Shown piece by piece: positions 28,701 to 34,832 of a DNA stretch of 64,000 nt. Under the pieces are notes generated by a model. That model was given only the letters and a program-made list of their open reading frames with translations, made no database searches and was not told the origin of the DNA. The translations under genes were made by a program, and so were the position numbers. This stretch comes from Achatina immaculata (lineage: Eukaryota; Mollusca; Gastropoda; Stylommatophora; Achatinidae), in the NCBI GenBank assembly GCA_009760885.1, contig CM019700.1, forward strand, positions 2,471,405-2,535,404, written 5' to 3'. Each line of letters starts with the position of its first letter. Positions within the stretch are counted from its first letter, which is position 1.

Positions 28701-31328
28701 TGTTTGAAACCTGGCAACCTTTTGTGTTTGGTTTTAGTCTGCCTGTGCGTGGTTTTCTAAACATTAGTTTAGTGGCATAACTTTGGTAGCATTAGTGTAG
28801 TTAGTTTATACTTTCTGAGATCTTTTGTGATAGGACTGTGTGGATCATATGATGCTTTGTGATTGTTTAAGTGACAGCCTTTCAGGCGTCATGTCATAGT
28901 GCAGAATAGAGTAGATGGGATGTTGAATAACTGAATCATATGATGCCTTGTGATTGTTTAAGGCTCATTGCAGCAGACAAAGTTTGCCTCCATTCCTCTC
29001 TGTTTCTAATCTTCTCTCTCTAGCTGGTGACACCGAAAGCTAGTCCATTATTAACTCGAGATAAAAATTTGAGAGTAGCCCACATTTCACATTTAACTTT
29101 TACATAAATAAAACTTCATGCAAGAAAATCAGCCAGATTATAAACCTTGACCTTTCATGGCTTGTGATGTTTGACAGATGAGCAGCTGAAAGGCAATCTG
29201 TTCACGCTGTTCCTCCACTGTCCACTCATGGCTATGTGTTGTGTGTGCAACATCATGGACATTCCCATCTCTCAGTGGGACAAATGCCAAGCGCAGGTGG
29301 ATAGATTTGTGGCAGATGCATCCAAGTTATTCAGCAGAGCAAGAAAACTTGGTATATTCATGTGTGGATAAGTGTGGCTTTTAATCTGTGTCATAATTTA
29401 TATTAAGTTTTGGGTATTATTTTTTCGTTTACCAGTTTCATCATGTACAAGGATGGCATTTCATAGGTTAAACAAGATGTACAATGAAAATGACGAGAAG
29501 ACTGTTGTAAATTTTAGTCCATTTATGAGATGTCTGGATGCATTTAGTATCTCTGCTGTTGGAGTACATAAAGTGGCCAATTGTGGGTTAATTTATCATT
29601 ACTTTATCTGGAGCTTTTCTTTGGCTGGGTTTGAGTATTTTCTGAAGAAAATTGTCTGTAGATGGGAGGAGTGCATGAGAAAGAGTTTTGAGAGAGATAA
29701 ATGTGTGGTTTTGCGAGAGAGATAAATGTGATTTTGTGAGATGTGCGATTCTGTGAGAGATAAATGTTATTTTGTGAGAGAGAAATAAATGTTATTTTGT
29801 GTGAGAGAGATAAATGTGTGATTTTGTGAGATGTGCGATTCTGTGAGAGATAAATGTTATTTTGTGAGAGAGAGATAAATGTGATTTTTGTGAGATGTGC
29901 GTTTCTGTGAGAGATAAATGTGATTTTGTGAGATGTGCGACTCTGTGAGAGATAAATGTTATTTTGTGAGATGTGCGATTCTGTGAGAGATAAATGTTAT
30001 TTTGTGAGAGAGAAATAAATGTTATTTTGTGAGAGAGGGAGATAAATGTGATTTTGTGAGATGTGCGATTCTGTGAGAGATAAATGTTATTTTATGAGAG
30101 AGAAATAAATGTTATTTTGTGAGAGAGAGATAAATGTGATTTTGTGAGAGAGAGATGTGTGATTCTCTGGCCCCAAGTGACAAAGGAGCAAGGTACACCT
30201 GCTTGTATTTTCTTGTGTTTATGATGAGTAGTGTTTTAAAACCCTTTCATCATCGTACCCACAGTAAGATCTTGTATTTGGCATCCACAGACCACGCCTA
30301 TGTTCAGTTTCTTGGAGATGATTTTCTACGTCTGCTGCTTCTCCGCTATGTGTTTTGCTACATTGTACTTATACTGCACAGAGGATTTAAGGTAGTGTGT
30401 TATATGTTTTGTTACATTGTACTCATACTGCAGTGGTGTATTACAAATAAGTTTTCTCACACACTGTTTGCATGTAGCACCATTCGTTATGAAATGACAA
30501 TGATGAAGTTAATGAGGATTGATATAAAAGCTTTTAGCCTCTGAGGTGGAGCCTGCTGAGGAGCCTGGCATCTGCAGCAAGAGAGAGCTGGCACCAGCCC
30601 CTATCCTTTGCCAGATCCCAAGTCTTCAGAAAAGCTGTAGAAATTACTGCCGTAGTATACTTGGTGCTCCCCATTAGCGCTTCAACGATATCAATTCCCT
30701 GCCACCCATAGTCTACTGGCTCTGTTTTGTTTACATCATTCTGATAGCCATTGTTGTAAAGACCCATAGGCTTGTCACGTCCTGGATTCATTGGTTTCAC
30801 ACCAGACTTCCCTCATCCCCGCCAGAGATCTCCATGTCCCCCTCTGTCCACCAACCTGACATTACATTTTACAAAAATAACAATTACAATTAGTGTTGAT
30901 TGCTACAAGTTTCTGGGCTACAGAGGTAGGTCAGAGTTTTTAAGCAAACAGATCTGTGTTCCCTGTCTCACAAACACAATGTTAAGATAAGTGTGCTCTT
31001 AACATTGTTGTTCTCAGGGGAGGTGCTCCCCAGACTTTAGATCCAGTGTAAAGGTAGAGCAAAAGAGCCTGTGGCATCGAATTTCAGTCTGTTTTTTTTT
31101 TTACATACCAATACAGTTAATTGGTTACATATAAATGTTGTAACAGATATTATAAGATCAACTTTCGTATTTCAGGGTCCAAGTTACTACCCAGCCTCTC
31201 ACCCACCCTTGCCCACGGATGAAATACTGGAACATCCAGCCCTCTACAAGATCATCCTTGACCTTGCCACCTTGCTAGAGGTCAGAGGTCTGTTTGCAGA
31301 GCCTGGTGATCTAGATATTTCTGCCTGA
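7326..31328 (+). CDS. SCAI: SCAI, suppressor of cancer cell invasion (5' incomplete)
   Basis: Fourteen exons: 7326-7421, 9495-9581, 11648-11746, 12874-12970, 14025-14123, 15588-15740, 16525-16647, 18423-18603, 19588-19684, 21707-21788, 26460-26532, 27023-27196, 30291-30391, 31176-31328. All borders are GT-AG and the reading phase is continuous, giving about 537 residues ending in TGA at 31326-31328. Segments such as LRYYARFIVVCLL, VKFSELTLDMFRMLQ, HPGDLYPYTRKPLFLIID and NLFGQPLVCLLSP are diagnostic of SCAI across its length. Vertebrate SCAI is about 600 residues, so roughly the first 70 are upstream of this window. In vertebrates SCAI is nuclear, represses MRTF/SRF-driven transcription (beta-1 integrin, cell invasion) and works with 53BP1 in break repair; a like role here is inference. 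A duplicate of exons 11 and 12 lies at 28615-28687 and 29178-29351. Introns are packed with minisatellites. Confidence 0.97.
7505..7858. repeat. Intronic minisatellite, ~44-bp unit, ~7 copies
   Basis: Units of TCTTATCTATTGGCATATCT followed by CTTTTTTATCATGTTTTATATATA, with a pure (TA)n expansion at about 7707-7738. Open frames through it have no family support. Confidence 0.9.
7859..8460. other. SCAI intron, no feature recognised
   Basis: AT-rich intron sequence with short (TA) stretches. No exon, no SINE head and no array was seen. Confidence 0.6.
8461..9250. repeat. Dispersed repeat with 4 imperfect ~130-160 bp tandem units
   Basis: It opens with CTGATTACCCGGTGTTGCCTG, a motif style common in invertebrate dispersed repeats. 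Four units then carry ATTCATCTCAGCGACCCC, AAACTATGGATTCGACACTA and GGGGCTGACCTTGGACTTAA at about 8640-9180. A 13-base C run lies at 9045-9057. No coding potential. Class unknown. Confidence 0.7.
9495..9581 (+). CDS. SCAI: SCAI exon 2
   Basis: Acceptor GTCTGCAG, donor GTAAGT. It encodes SILDSKYGLKRWQIGEIASK then IGQLYYHYY, one of the best conserved SCAI blocks. It starts with the third base of an Arg codon and ends with two bases of a Tyr codon. Confidence 0.96.
9596..9935. repeat. 28-bp minisatellite beginning ~15 bp after the exon 2 donor
   Basis: About 12 units of ACATCAGTTCTTGGTTACAC plus ATTAATTT. Early units are more diverged, later ones more alike. Confidence 0.9.
9940..10092. mobile_element. 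Fragment of the 1843-2400 foldback element inside an array
   Basis: GTAGGAACAGCTTTATTAAT then TAACAAGCACACAGTG matches the tip of the foldback element at 1855 and 2370. It splits a 28-bp minisatellite in two, so it inserted after the array formed, or was carried with it. Confidence 0.7.
10093..10400. repeat. 28-bp minisatellite, second half
   Basis: About 11 units of ACATCAGTTCTTGATTACAC plus ATTAACTT, same family as 9596-9935. Confidence 0.9.
10549..10922. repeat. 52-bp minisatellite, ~7 copies
   Basis: Unit GTGCTAGCTTGAAGTAAACT, TCAGTGGAGCTGGTAGAAAT, GTGTTAATACAT. Copies are nearly identical, which suggests recent expansion. Confidence 0.95.
10923..11085. repeat. 37-bp minisatellite, ~4.5 copies
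   Basis: Unit CACATGCCCAGGCTGAGAGA followed by GTTTTACAGACTGACTC. It abuts the 52-bp array with no spacer. Confidence 0.95.
11285..11640. repeat. 27-bp minisatellite running up to the exon 3 acceptor
   Basis: About 13 units of TGTATAATGTACTACATTGT plus TTTGGTC. The last unit merges into the polypyrimidine stretch TTTTCTCCACTTACAG of the exon 3 acceptor. Confidence 0.93.
11648..11746 (+). CDS. SCAI: SCAI exon 3
   Basis: Acceptor CCACTTACAG, donor GTACAT (weak after +3). It encodes LRTSETNYLNESFSFYSAIR then MRAYYSKASKEE. The peptide is almost the same as in vertebrates, which fixes both borders. Confidence 0.96.
11747..12055. repeat. 37-bp minisatellite starting at the exon 3 donor
   Basis: About 8 units of ACATACATCTCTAGCAGTAT plus CTTCACATCATCATATC. 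The first unit begins at intron base +1 (GTACATCATCATATCACATA), so donor-side sequence is part of the repeat. Confidence 0.93.
12190..12735. repeat. 27-bp minisatellite, ~20 copies
   Basis: Unit CTAGTCTAAGATCCTCTATT plus CTGTCAG. A long open frame (Ser/Leu-rich) crosses it only because 27 is divisible by 3. Confidence 0.96.
12874..12970 (+). CDS. SCAI: SCAI exon 4
   Basis: Acceptor ATCTTCCCCAG, donor GTAAGT. It encodes PDLMVKKLRYYARFIVVCLL then KKMKLVRDLVR. It ends on a codon boundary. Confidence 0.96.
12996..13287. repeat. 31-bp minisatellite with acceptor-like units, ~9 copies
   Basis: Unit TACTTGTCTTTAGCTGTACT plus GATAACACTTC. Each unit contains a pyrimidine run ending in TAG (CTTGTCTTTAG) that looks like a 3' splice site. 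Confidence 0.95.
13288..13780. other. SCAI intron 4, no feature recognised
   Basis: No exon or known repeat was recognised here. Open frames on the minus strand lack any family match. Confidence 0.55.
13785..14010. repeat. ~41-bp minisatellite ending ~14 bp before the exon 5 acceptor
   Basis: About 5 units of GAATTTCTAGAATTTAATTG plus TTCTTGCATGTGTGTAAGCAT. The final unit leads straight into GTATGGTCCCAG. Confidence 0.9.
14025..14123 (+). CDS. SCAI: SCAI exon 5
   Basis: Acceptor TGGTCCCAG, donor GTGAGG. Exactly 33 codons: ELAKQIDDYAGTYQP then EDQMEWTLVLGEIKAFIE, matching the acidic conserved block of SCAI. Confidence 0.96.
14206..14695. repeat. ~65-75 bp minisatellite with (CT)n runs, ~7 copies
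   Basis: Unit GACCTTGTTATGTTCTCTAT, CATTTTATCTTATAAATCTG, TATCCTTATTG, then (TC)n of variable length. Length variation between units comes from the (TC)n part. Confidence 0.93.
14950..15100. repeat. 45-bp repeat, ~3.5 copies
   Basis: Unit TGGTTCATGTGTACATCTTC plus TGGTGATAGTGGTTCAGTAGCCAAG. Confidence 0.9.
15105..15296. repeat. 31-bp repeat, ~6 copies
   Basis: Unit TTTGATAGTTTGGTAGTGAT plus TCCACTCAAAA, moderately diverged. Confidence 0.88.
15315..15578. repeat. 42-bp minisatellite ending at the exon 6 acceptor
   Basis: About 6 units of GAATTTAAGTGTCAGACTTG plus AAAAACATGACAGACGGCTGAT. The last unit becomes GATGAATTTCTGACACAG, the exon 6 acceptor, so the array and splice site share sequence. 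Confidence 0.94.
15588..15740 (+). CDS. SCAI: SCAI exon 6
   Basis: Acceptor TTTCTGACACAG, donor GTATGC. 51 codons: ADNMINVVDVDSTSIVLSH at the start, EVLIVGNCHEQ at the end. The first half is more diverged than other SCAI exons; the end aligns well to ADALIIGNCNNQ-type vertebrate sequence. Confidence 0.94.
15873..16150. repeat. 40-bp minisatellite, 7 copies
   Basis: Unit GCAGGAATGTAAGATTTATG plus AAAGAGTCAGACAGTGTAAA. The core ATTTATGAAAGAGTCAGACA is shared with repeats at 117-790. Confidence 0.96.
16525..16647 (+). CDS. SCAI: SCAI exon 7
   Basis: Acceptor CCGTGGCAG, donor GTAAGA. 41 codons: VKFSELTLDMFRMLQTLERE followed by a less conserved linker ending GKTPF. It ends in phase 0, directly against a tandem array that copies the donor. 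Confidence 0.96.
16648..16904. repeat. 37-bp minisatellite made of donor copies, 7 units
   Basis: Unit GTAAGATGATCACATTTTAG plus TGCTCTTTGTACAGTCT. Unit 1 is the real donor of exon 7. Five of the seven units keep GTAAGA; the third reads GCAAGA and the fifth GTAATA. Each unit also ends in an acceptor-like CTCTTTGTACAG, three bases before the next GTAAGA. Confidence 0.95.
16905..17620. repeat. 40-bp minisatellite, ~18 copies
   Basis: Unit GCTGTTTGTTGGTGGCCCTT plus GTGTGTGCTTTGTTCTAAAT. It follows the previous array without spacer. Cys-rich open frames across it are not genes. Confidence 0.95.
17866..18060 (+). mobile_element. Diverged tRNA-derived SINE
   Basis: A-box-like TGTGGTTAGTTGACTTG and a decayed B-box-like GGTCTGTAGTTTGATGCC. 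The body CCCAGCTGTAAAAGTGGGAT then CCTGAC matches the reverse complement of 55515-55790. Confidence 0.65.
18130..18330. repeat. 41-bp minisatellite, ~5 copies
   Basis: Unit AAGCCCTTCATGGACAGGTT plus CTGTACCTAGCACAGTGAGAC. Confidence 0.93.
18423..18603 (+). CDS. SCAI: SCAI exon 8
   Basis: Acceptor CTCTGACAG, donor GTGAGT. It encodes ENGDRTSKRD, then NPHKYLLYKPTYGQLNTFLA, then AFKELPPNGAMVLYIS. Strong SCAI match. It ends with one base of a split codon. Confidence 0.96.
18655..19155 (+). pseudogene. LINE 3' fragment, family B, ending in (TAAGA)n
   Basis: Plus-strand remnant of a non-LTR retrotransposon C-terminal region: WTYVGHLMRRNDQRIPKQ, GRRKRGRPRETLKR, KSFDEIERLAEDRKNWRTT. It ends in tandem TAAGA units at about 19136-19155, a typical LINE 3' tail. 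Several stops. It matches 47390-47885 and a short piece at 55064-55145. Confidence 0.85.
19588..19684 (+). CDS. SCAI: SCAI exon 9
   Basis: Acceptor TTTTTTTTTTCAG, donor GTTAGT. It encodes AAYDLGGVVTNSRREGDE and ends QYKEMH plus two bases of a Cys codon. The donor is copied about 30 times in the array that follows. Confidence 0.95.
19695..20770. repeat. 34-bp minisatellite carrying donor copies, ~31 units
   Basis: Unit GGTTAGTGTGGGAGAAGAGA plus TGAGATAACAGTGT. The exon 9 border (GAGATGCACTG then GTTAGT) resembles the unit (GAGATGAGATAACAGTGTG then GTTAGT). A 9-unit, ~306-bp higher-order repeat is visible: the variant AACAGGGTGGTTACTGTGG occurs near 20120 and again near 20426. Confidence 0.95.
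20960..21706. repeat. 32-bp minisatellite carrying acceptor copies, ~23 units
   Basis: Unit CTTATAGCGATATCACTTAC plus TTTATATCCCAG. The final unit, TTACTTTATATTCCAG then CTTACA, is the real acceptor of exon 10 and its first bases. Nearly every unit keeps CAG followed by CTTA. Confidence 0.95.
21707..21788 (+). CDS. SCAI: SCAI exon 10
   Basis: Acceptor TTATATTCCAG, donor GTAAGT. It encodes LHPGDLYPYTRKPLFLIIDS then SNSSAFQ, one of the best SCAI signatures. The acceptor is the last copy of the 32-bp array. Confidence 0.97.
21840..22115 (-). mobile_element. SINE-like element, reverse orientation
   Basis: On the minus strand: A-box-like TGGTGAAATGGTTAGTG near 22095, a degenerate B-box region, then a body with GGCAAAGGCAGCAAGGACAG and CATCCCTACCTCAAGTGCTG, similar in parts to 492-605. 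Confidence 0.55.
22458..23868. repeat. 22-bp minisatellite, ~64 copies, with a 482-bp higher-order duplication
   Basis: Unit TGGCACTTTACATCCTACAT plus AC, with variants. The block 22440-22921 repeats as 22922-23403 with the same order of variants. Open frames across it (HTGTLHPAYW type) are not genes. Confidence 0.96.
24190..24515. repeat. 22-bp minisatellite, ~14 copies
   Basis: Unit CTGTGTGCTTCCTATCATGT plus AG/GG. It grades into the 44-bp array that follows, which looks like a derived dimer. Confidence 0.92.
24515..24935. repeat. 44-bp minisatellite, ~9 copies
   Basis: Unit GGGTGTATGCTTCCCCTCAT plus ATATTGGTATACTTTCCCTGGTGT. The second half resembles the first, so it likely arose from two diverged 22-bp units. 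Confidence 0.93.
25012..26071. repeat. 45-bp minisatellite with acceptor-like units, ~23 copies
   Basis: Unit AACTCTTCTCTAACTTATAC plus AGCGTATTCAGACATTCACTATCTT. Each unit has a pyrimidine-rich run, a possible branch site and ACAG, close to a 3' splice site. Because 45 is divisible by 3, a 443-codon open frame crosses it; it has no family match. Confidence 0.95.
26460..26532 (+). CDS. SCAI: SCAI exon 11 (copy 1)
   Basis: Acceptor GTCTTTTCTAG, donor GTGAGC. It encodes NFPNLFGQPLVCLLSPEQTP then ATMQ and one split base. It starts in phase 0. Confidence 0.95.
27023..27196 (+). CDS. SCAI: SCAI exon 12 (copy 1)
   Basis: Acceptor TGTTTGACAG, donor GTATAT. It encodes EQLKGNLFTLFLHCPLMAM, then QWDKCQAQVDRFV, ending SRARKL with one split base that pairs with AC of exon 13 to give Asp. 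Confidence 0.95.
27540..28015. repeat. Degenerate ~36-bp repeat, copy 1
   Basis: Irregular units of GAGAGATAAATGTTATTTTG and TGAGATGTGCGATTCT. Present again at 29695-30170 as part of the 2.16-kb duplication. Confidence 0.85.
28615..28687 (+). CDS. SCAI: Duplicate of SCAI exon 11 (copy 2)
   Basis: Same sequence and splice sites as 26460-26532. If spliced after copy-1 exon 12 it is entered one base out of phase and meets TGA (reading EFSQFIWPATCLFAVS then stop). It can be used only if exon 12 copy 1 is skipped. Confidence 0.9.
29178..29351 (+). CDS. SCAI: Duplicate of SCAI exon 12 (copy 2)
   Basis: Same sequence and splice borders as 27023-27196. A transcript joining either exon 11 copy to this one and then to exon 13 stays in frame. 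Confidence 0.9.
29695..30170. repeat. Degenerate ~36-bp repeat, copy 2
   Basis: Duplicate of 27540-28015 with very few changes (for example TTATGAGAG for TTGTGAGAG). Confidence 0.85.
30291..30391 (+). CDS. SCAI: SCAI exon 13
   Basis: Acceptor GGCATCCACAG, donor GTAGTG. It encodes HAYVQFLGDDFLRLLLLRYV then FCYIVLILHRGFK, matching the conserved FFGDEFLRLLL block of vertebrate SCAI. Confidence 0.96.
30540..30995. other. Possible dispersed repeat of unknown class in the last SCAI intron
   Basis: GC-richer than its surroundings. A minus-strand open frame at 30534-30800 includes FLKTWDLAKDRGWCQLSL, which may be a decayed retroelement tail. No firm family match. Confidence 0.3.
31176..31328 (+). 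CDS. SCAI: SCAI exon 14 (terminal coding exon)
   Basis: Acceptor TTCGTATTTCAG. It encodes GPSYYPASHPPLPTDEILEH, then PALYKIILDLATLLEVRGLF, ending DLDISA and TGA. Length and end match vertebrate SCAI, whose C-terminus has the same PQLPRDE, ILELASILDVRNVF pattern. Confidence 0.96.
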   Translation, partial: GPSYYPASHPPLPTDEILEHPALYKIILDLATLLEVRGLFAEPGDLDISA

Positions 31329-31559
31329 AATCAGCCACAGAAAATAGGACCTCTAAAATTATTATTTATGAGCTAAATGTTATGTTGGATTTATATATGT
31401 TATGTGCTGGTTTGTATGTGTATGTCTTGCTGTTGTGGAGCTGGCAAAGCAGTTTCAAGTTTGAAAGATTGTATCGTAATAATCTTGTCAGAACTAATGA
31501 CCATCGTAGATTGTTACAAATCTGTTGTCATGTTTTCTCAAGAGATCTGAATATATGTC

Positions 31560-32060
31560 TTATTACCTAAAAATTGTTGTTGTGGTTTTGTCTAAAGTCT
31601 TTATAGTTGCATCAGTTTTTATTTACCTGTACTGTCTAGTTTTGTCTTAAGTCTGTATAGTTGCTTCAGCTTAAAAAAAAAACTCATATTGTCTAGTGTT
31701 GTCTAAAGTCTTTATAGTTGCACTAGCTTTTTAAAAAATCTATATTGTCTAGTTTTGTATAGTCTTTATAGTTGCACCAGCTTTTAAAAAAAATCTATAT
31801 TGTCTAGTTTTGTCTAAAGGCTTTATAGTTGCATCAGTTTTTTTAAAAACCTGTATTGTCTATTTTGTCTAAAGACTTTATAGTTGCATCAGTTTTTTAA
31901 AAACCTGTTCTGTCTAATTTTATCTGAAGTCTGTATAGCTGCATCAATTTTTTTAAAAAACCTGCAGTGTCTAGTTTTGTCTAATGTCTGTATAGTTAAT
32001 CAGTTGAAAAAAAAAAAAGCATTGTCTACTTTTGTCTAAAGTATTGTCGCATCAGTTTTT
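31560..32060. repeat. Degenerate ~60-bp repeat in the probable 3'UTR, ~8 copies
   Basis: Units of TGTCTAGTTTTGTCTAAAGT then CTTTATAGTTGCATCAG and a T/A-run, much diverged from each other. Confidence 0.8.
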
Positions 32061-32555
32061 TAAAAGCTGTAATGTCTAGTTTTGTAGTAAGTCTGTGTAT
32101 TTACATCAGATTTTGTTGCATTTTTATCTAGTAAAAAATCTGTATTTTTGTAGATGTGTGTAAAATTAGTGTTGATCTTATAATCTAAAATCTGAAAATT
32201 TGTCTTGATCACTGAAAAATGAAAAAAAAAAAAAAAAGAATTTGTTCTATTTTTTTCAGGTTTCTCAGACATTTAAAACTTTTCTTGACATTTTGTGGCT
32301 GTTATTTGGTTGTTTCTGTGTTTTCTTGCACTGGCATGTACAGTGTGTATTTTAAGCATCCTGTTGTCATTATTTTGTTTGTTTGTAAGAATATTATTAT
32401 TTTTACATATATATGTTTGAACAATTCTGAGAAAGTTAGGAGATCCATGTATAGATCCATGTATAGATCCATGTTGTCATTTTGAGCTGGTTTTGTAATA
32501 CTTTAAATTGTTTACATGCTTAGCTTTTTTTAAAAAAATTTTTCCATTCTGCCAT

Positions 32556-32805
32556 ATAGATCACCTGTGTATATTTGAAATGATAGAACATTCATGTATG
32601 TGTGTGCGCCTGTGTATATTTGAAACGATAGAACATTCATGTATGTGTGTACGCCTGTGTATATTTGAAATGATAGAACATTCATGTATGTGTGTGCGCC
32701 TGTGTATATTTGAAATGATAGAACATTCATGTATGTGTGTGCACCTGTGTATATTTGAAACAATAGAACATTCATGTATGTGTGTGCATATGTGCATATG
32801 TATTT
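32556..32805. repeat. 45-bp minisatellite, ~5 copies
   Basis: Unit GTGTATATTTGAAATGATAG plus AACATTCATGTATGTGTGTGCGCCT. Open on both strands by periodicity. Confidence 0.93.
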
Positions 32806-33039
32806 TTTAACAAACTGCATAGAACATCTTGTAAATTTTGTACATACAGAAAAAAAGATAATTTTTCTCCATCAAAAAATCATTGACAGCATAATTGATT
32901 TGTTTATTTTTGAAGTTCTATTGAAGTTCTGTATGAAATTCTGTTTTTATGGGTTCTAGTATGTGCACCGGTTTTCCTTTATTCACTTGTGTACAGCGTA
33001 AACCAGTGCATGCGCCTCGCCCTGCAGGCAGCTTTTTAA

Positions 33040-33105
33040 ACACTAGTGTGTGTCAGGTTACCCATTTCTGCATCCAGGTGACAGGAAATGAACCTTTGCA
33101 TGGGA
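33040..33105 (+). mobile_element. SINE core fragment
   Basis: GTCAGGTTACCCATTTCTGC then ATCCAGGTGACAGG matches the core of the SINE at 55660-55710 (CAGGTACCCATTTCTACAGC). Head and tail are absent. Confidence 0.5.
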
Positions 33106-34125
33106 GGGTAGCTGAGTATTGGCTGCACTACTCTCTCAGTATTGCTATTTCCCACGTATAGAGTGATGTTTTATAGAAGAGTGTTAAGCTTCAGCCTGTA
33201 GACTTTTCATAGAGAAAGTTGGCTGTAGCAGTATGTTAAACGAGCTCAAATTATAGCAGTTGTTTCCCTTTGTATAAGAATTTTGCCCCAGTCCCCTCTA
33301 AAGAGACCGGTCCACAAAACAGCGGAATTAAGACCGCAGGATTATTCAGATAACTGCAGTTGACCTCTACATCTAGAGGTCAGTCAACCATTGACCTCCC
33401 AGTAGAAGGACAGACTCCTGTTTAAAAAAAGTTACAAGACTACTAAGACAGGCAGTGACAGTAAGGAAGGAAACAGTTGTGTGGCCTTGCGTTGTCTGAG
33501 AAGTTAGTGCCTTGCCTGTGTTTGCAGTGTTCCCCGCCTCCCCCCACTCTTGCCAGTCAGCTTGAGAGGAAGAACCAGTTCTATATGTATCTGAAAATGT
33601 GACAGAGCTGCAGGGAGTGCAAGGAGGTGAGCAGACTAAACAACCTTGCCATCAAACAGCACTGGAGTTCTGCCCTCTGGACTTTGTTGTCGGGGTTTAC
33701 CTCTGAAGCCTTTGATTCTCCCTAGCCAGTCACAAGACAGTGGGTTTGACAGATGCTGGTATTGCTGTGGCAGGCAAGCCTGACTAGAAAATGACCTTTA
33801 TACAGATTAAGAGAAAACCTTTGTCTGAACATCCCACAACAAGCCAGGGCAACAGAGAGCAGATTTTAATGGCCACTGTTGTGATAACGTTAGTTATGAC
33901 CGTGCCAAGTGATTTTTGTTGTGATGAATACAGCTGTTCATAAATCCTGATTTATTGAGTCATCTCCTGCAAGGTGAGGAGCACTGGAATCTACTATATT
34001 TAAATCAGTTACAGCAGTCAGTTTGTAACAGAAAATGGATATTTATGACTCACATCATAGTACACAGCCATTGTTCTTACTGAACAAATTCATAGATCAA
34101 AATCAGTGGTTTAGCTCATCCATGA

Positions 34126-34832
34126 TTAACTCTTTCCCAACCGTGTTACTTCCAATTGATCCTTAGTTTCTGACAATGCGGACGTTGGAGAAGGGTGCGG
34201 ACATTTTGGAGAACAGGGTCCCTGTGTAAAAGTTATTGTACCGACTCAATTCCATGATCACCACGTGTGTATCACACATTAAAATAAGTGGAAATGAGTG
34301 AAGATTCCATAAATGAAGTTATTTGTCATTAAAAAAAAAAACAAAGAAAAGAAAAAAACTGGTGTGAAACGATGGATCGATTTTTTGGCGCTAAAAATGT
34401 TAGGGCTGAGCAATAAAATCTACTTTATACTTAACTGTGTCATAATCCAATATAGAATACATAGTCATTCAAATTTTAACATAGAAAAATCAATATTTAT
34501 GGATGTTTCTGACATCCGATAAATCTAACAGATCTGCAGCTACGAGAAACACATATAGTAAGATAGGTCTAGTCGGTTGGTGTGACCATTCTACCACTCA
34601 ATCTCAAAATAAACTTGAATTTTACCCCCCTATCTATTTTTCCAATATGACTTCCATTCCCCACGCTTAAAATACTAGTTTAACTTTGTATTCAGAAGAG
34701 TTCTAACTGGTTAAATGAAAAGTAACATCGTGTTTTCAACGAAAGAAAGTCTGAATCCTTATAGGGCTCTTTGGTCAGGAACTGCCTGTGCACAAAGATC
34801 CTTATAGGGATCGCTAGTCGTGAAAGAGTTAA
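34126..34832. mobile_element. piggyBac-like MITE (TTAA flanked, ~700 bp)
   Basis: TTAA at 34126-34129 and 34829-34832 flank inverted tips CTCTTTCCCAACC (left) and CTCTTTCACGACT (right, reverse complement). TTAA target sites and such CYCTTT-type tips are the hallmark of piggyBac. There is no transposase ORF, so this would be a non-autonomous copy. Confidence 0.7.

Larger units (their letters stand above)
25936..30249. repeat. ~2.16-kb direct tandem duplication containing SCAI exons 11-12
   Basis: 25936-28094 and 28095-30249 are almost identical. They differ by a T-run length near 26335/28490 and a handful of substitutions (for example GTGGTTGTC versus GTGGCTGTC). The left end lies in the 45-bp minisatellite, so the second copy starts with about three of its units. 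Confidence 0.96.
31329..34125 (+). other. Probable SCAI 3'UTR and downstream DNA
   Basis: No further coding exon was seen. It contains a degenerate ~60-bp repeat (31560-32060), a 45-bp array (32556-32800), a SINE core fragment (33040-33100) and otherwise unremarkable AT-rich sequence. No AATAAA was noticed before about 34412, so the 3'UTR end is not fixed. Confidence 0.4.

Noticed and set aside
30534..30800. 88-codon minus-strand open frame
   Set aside because: It lies in a SCAI intron and may be a retroelement scrap; evidence too thin for a gene.
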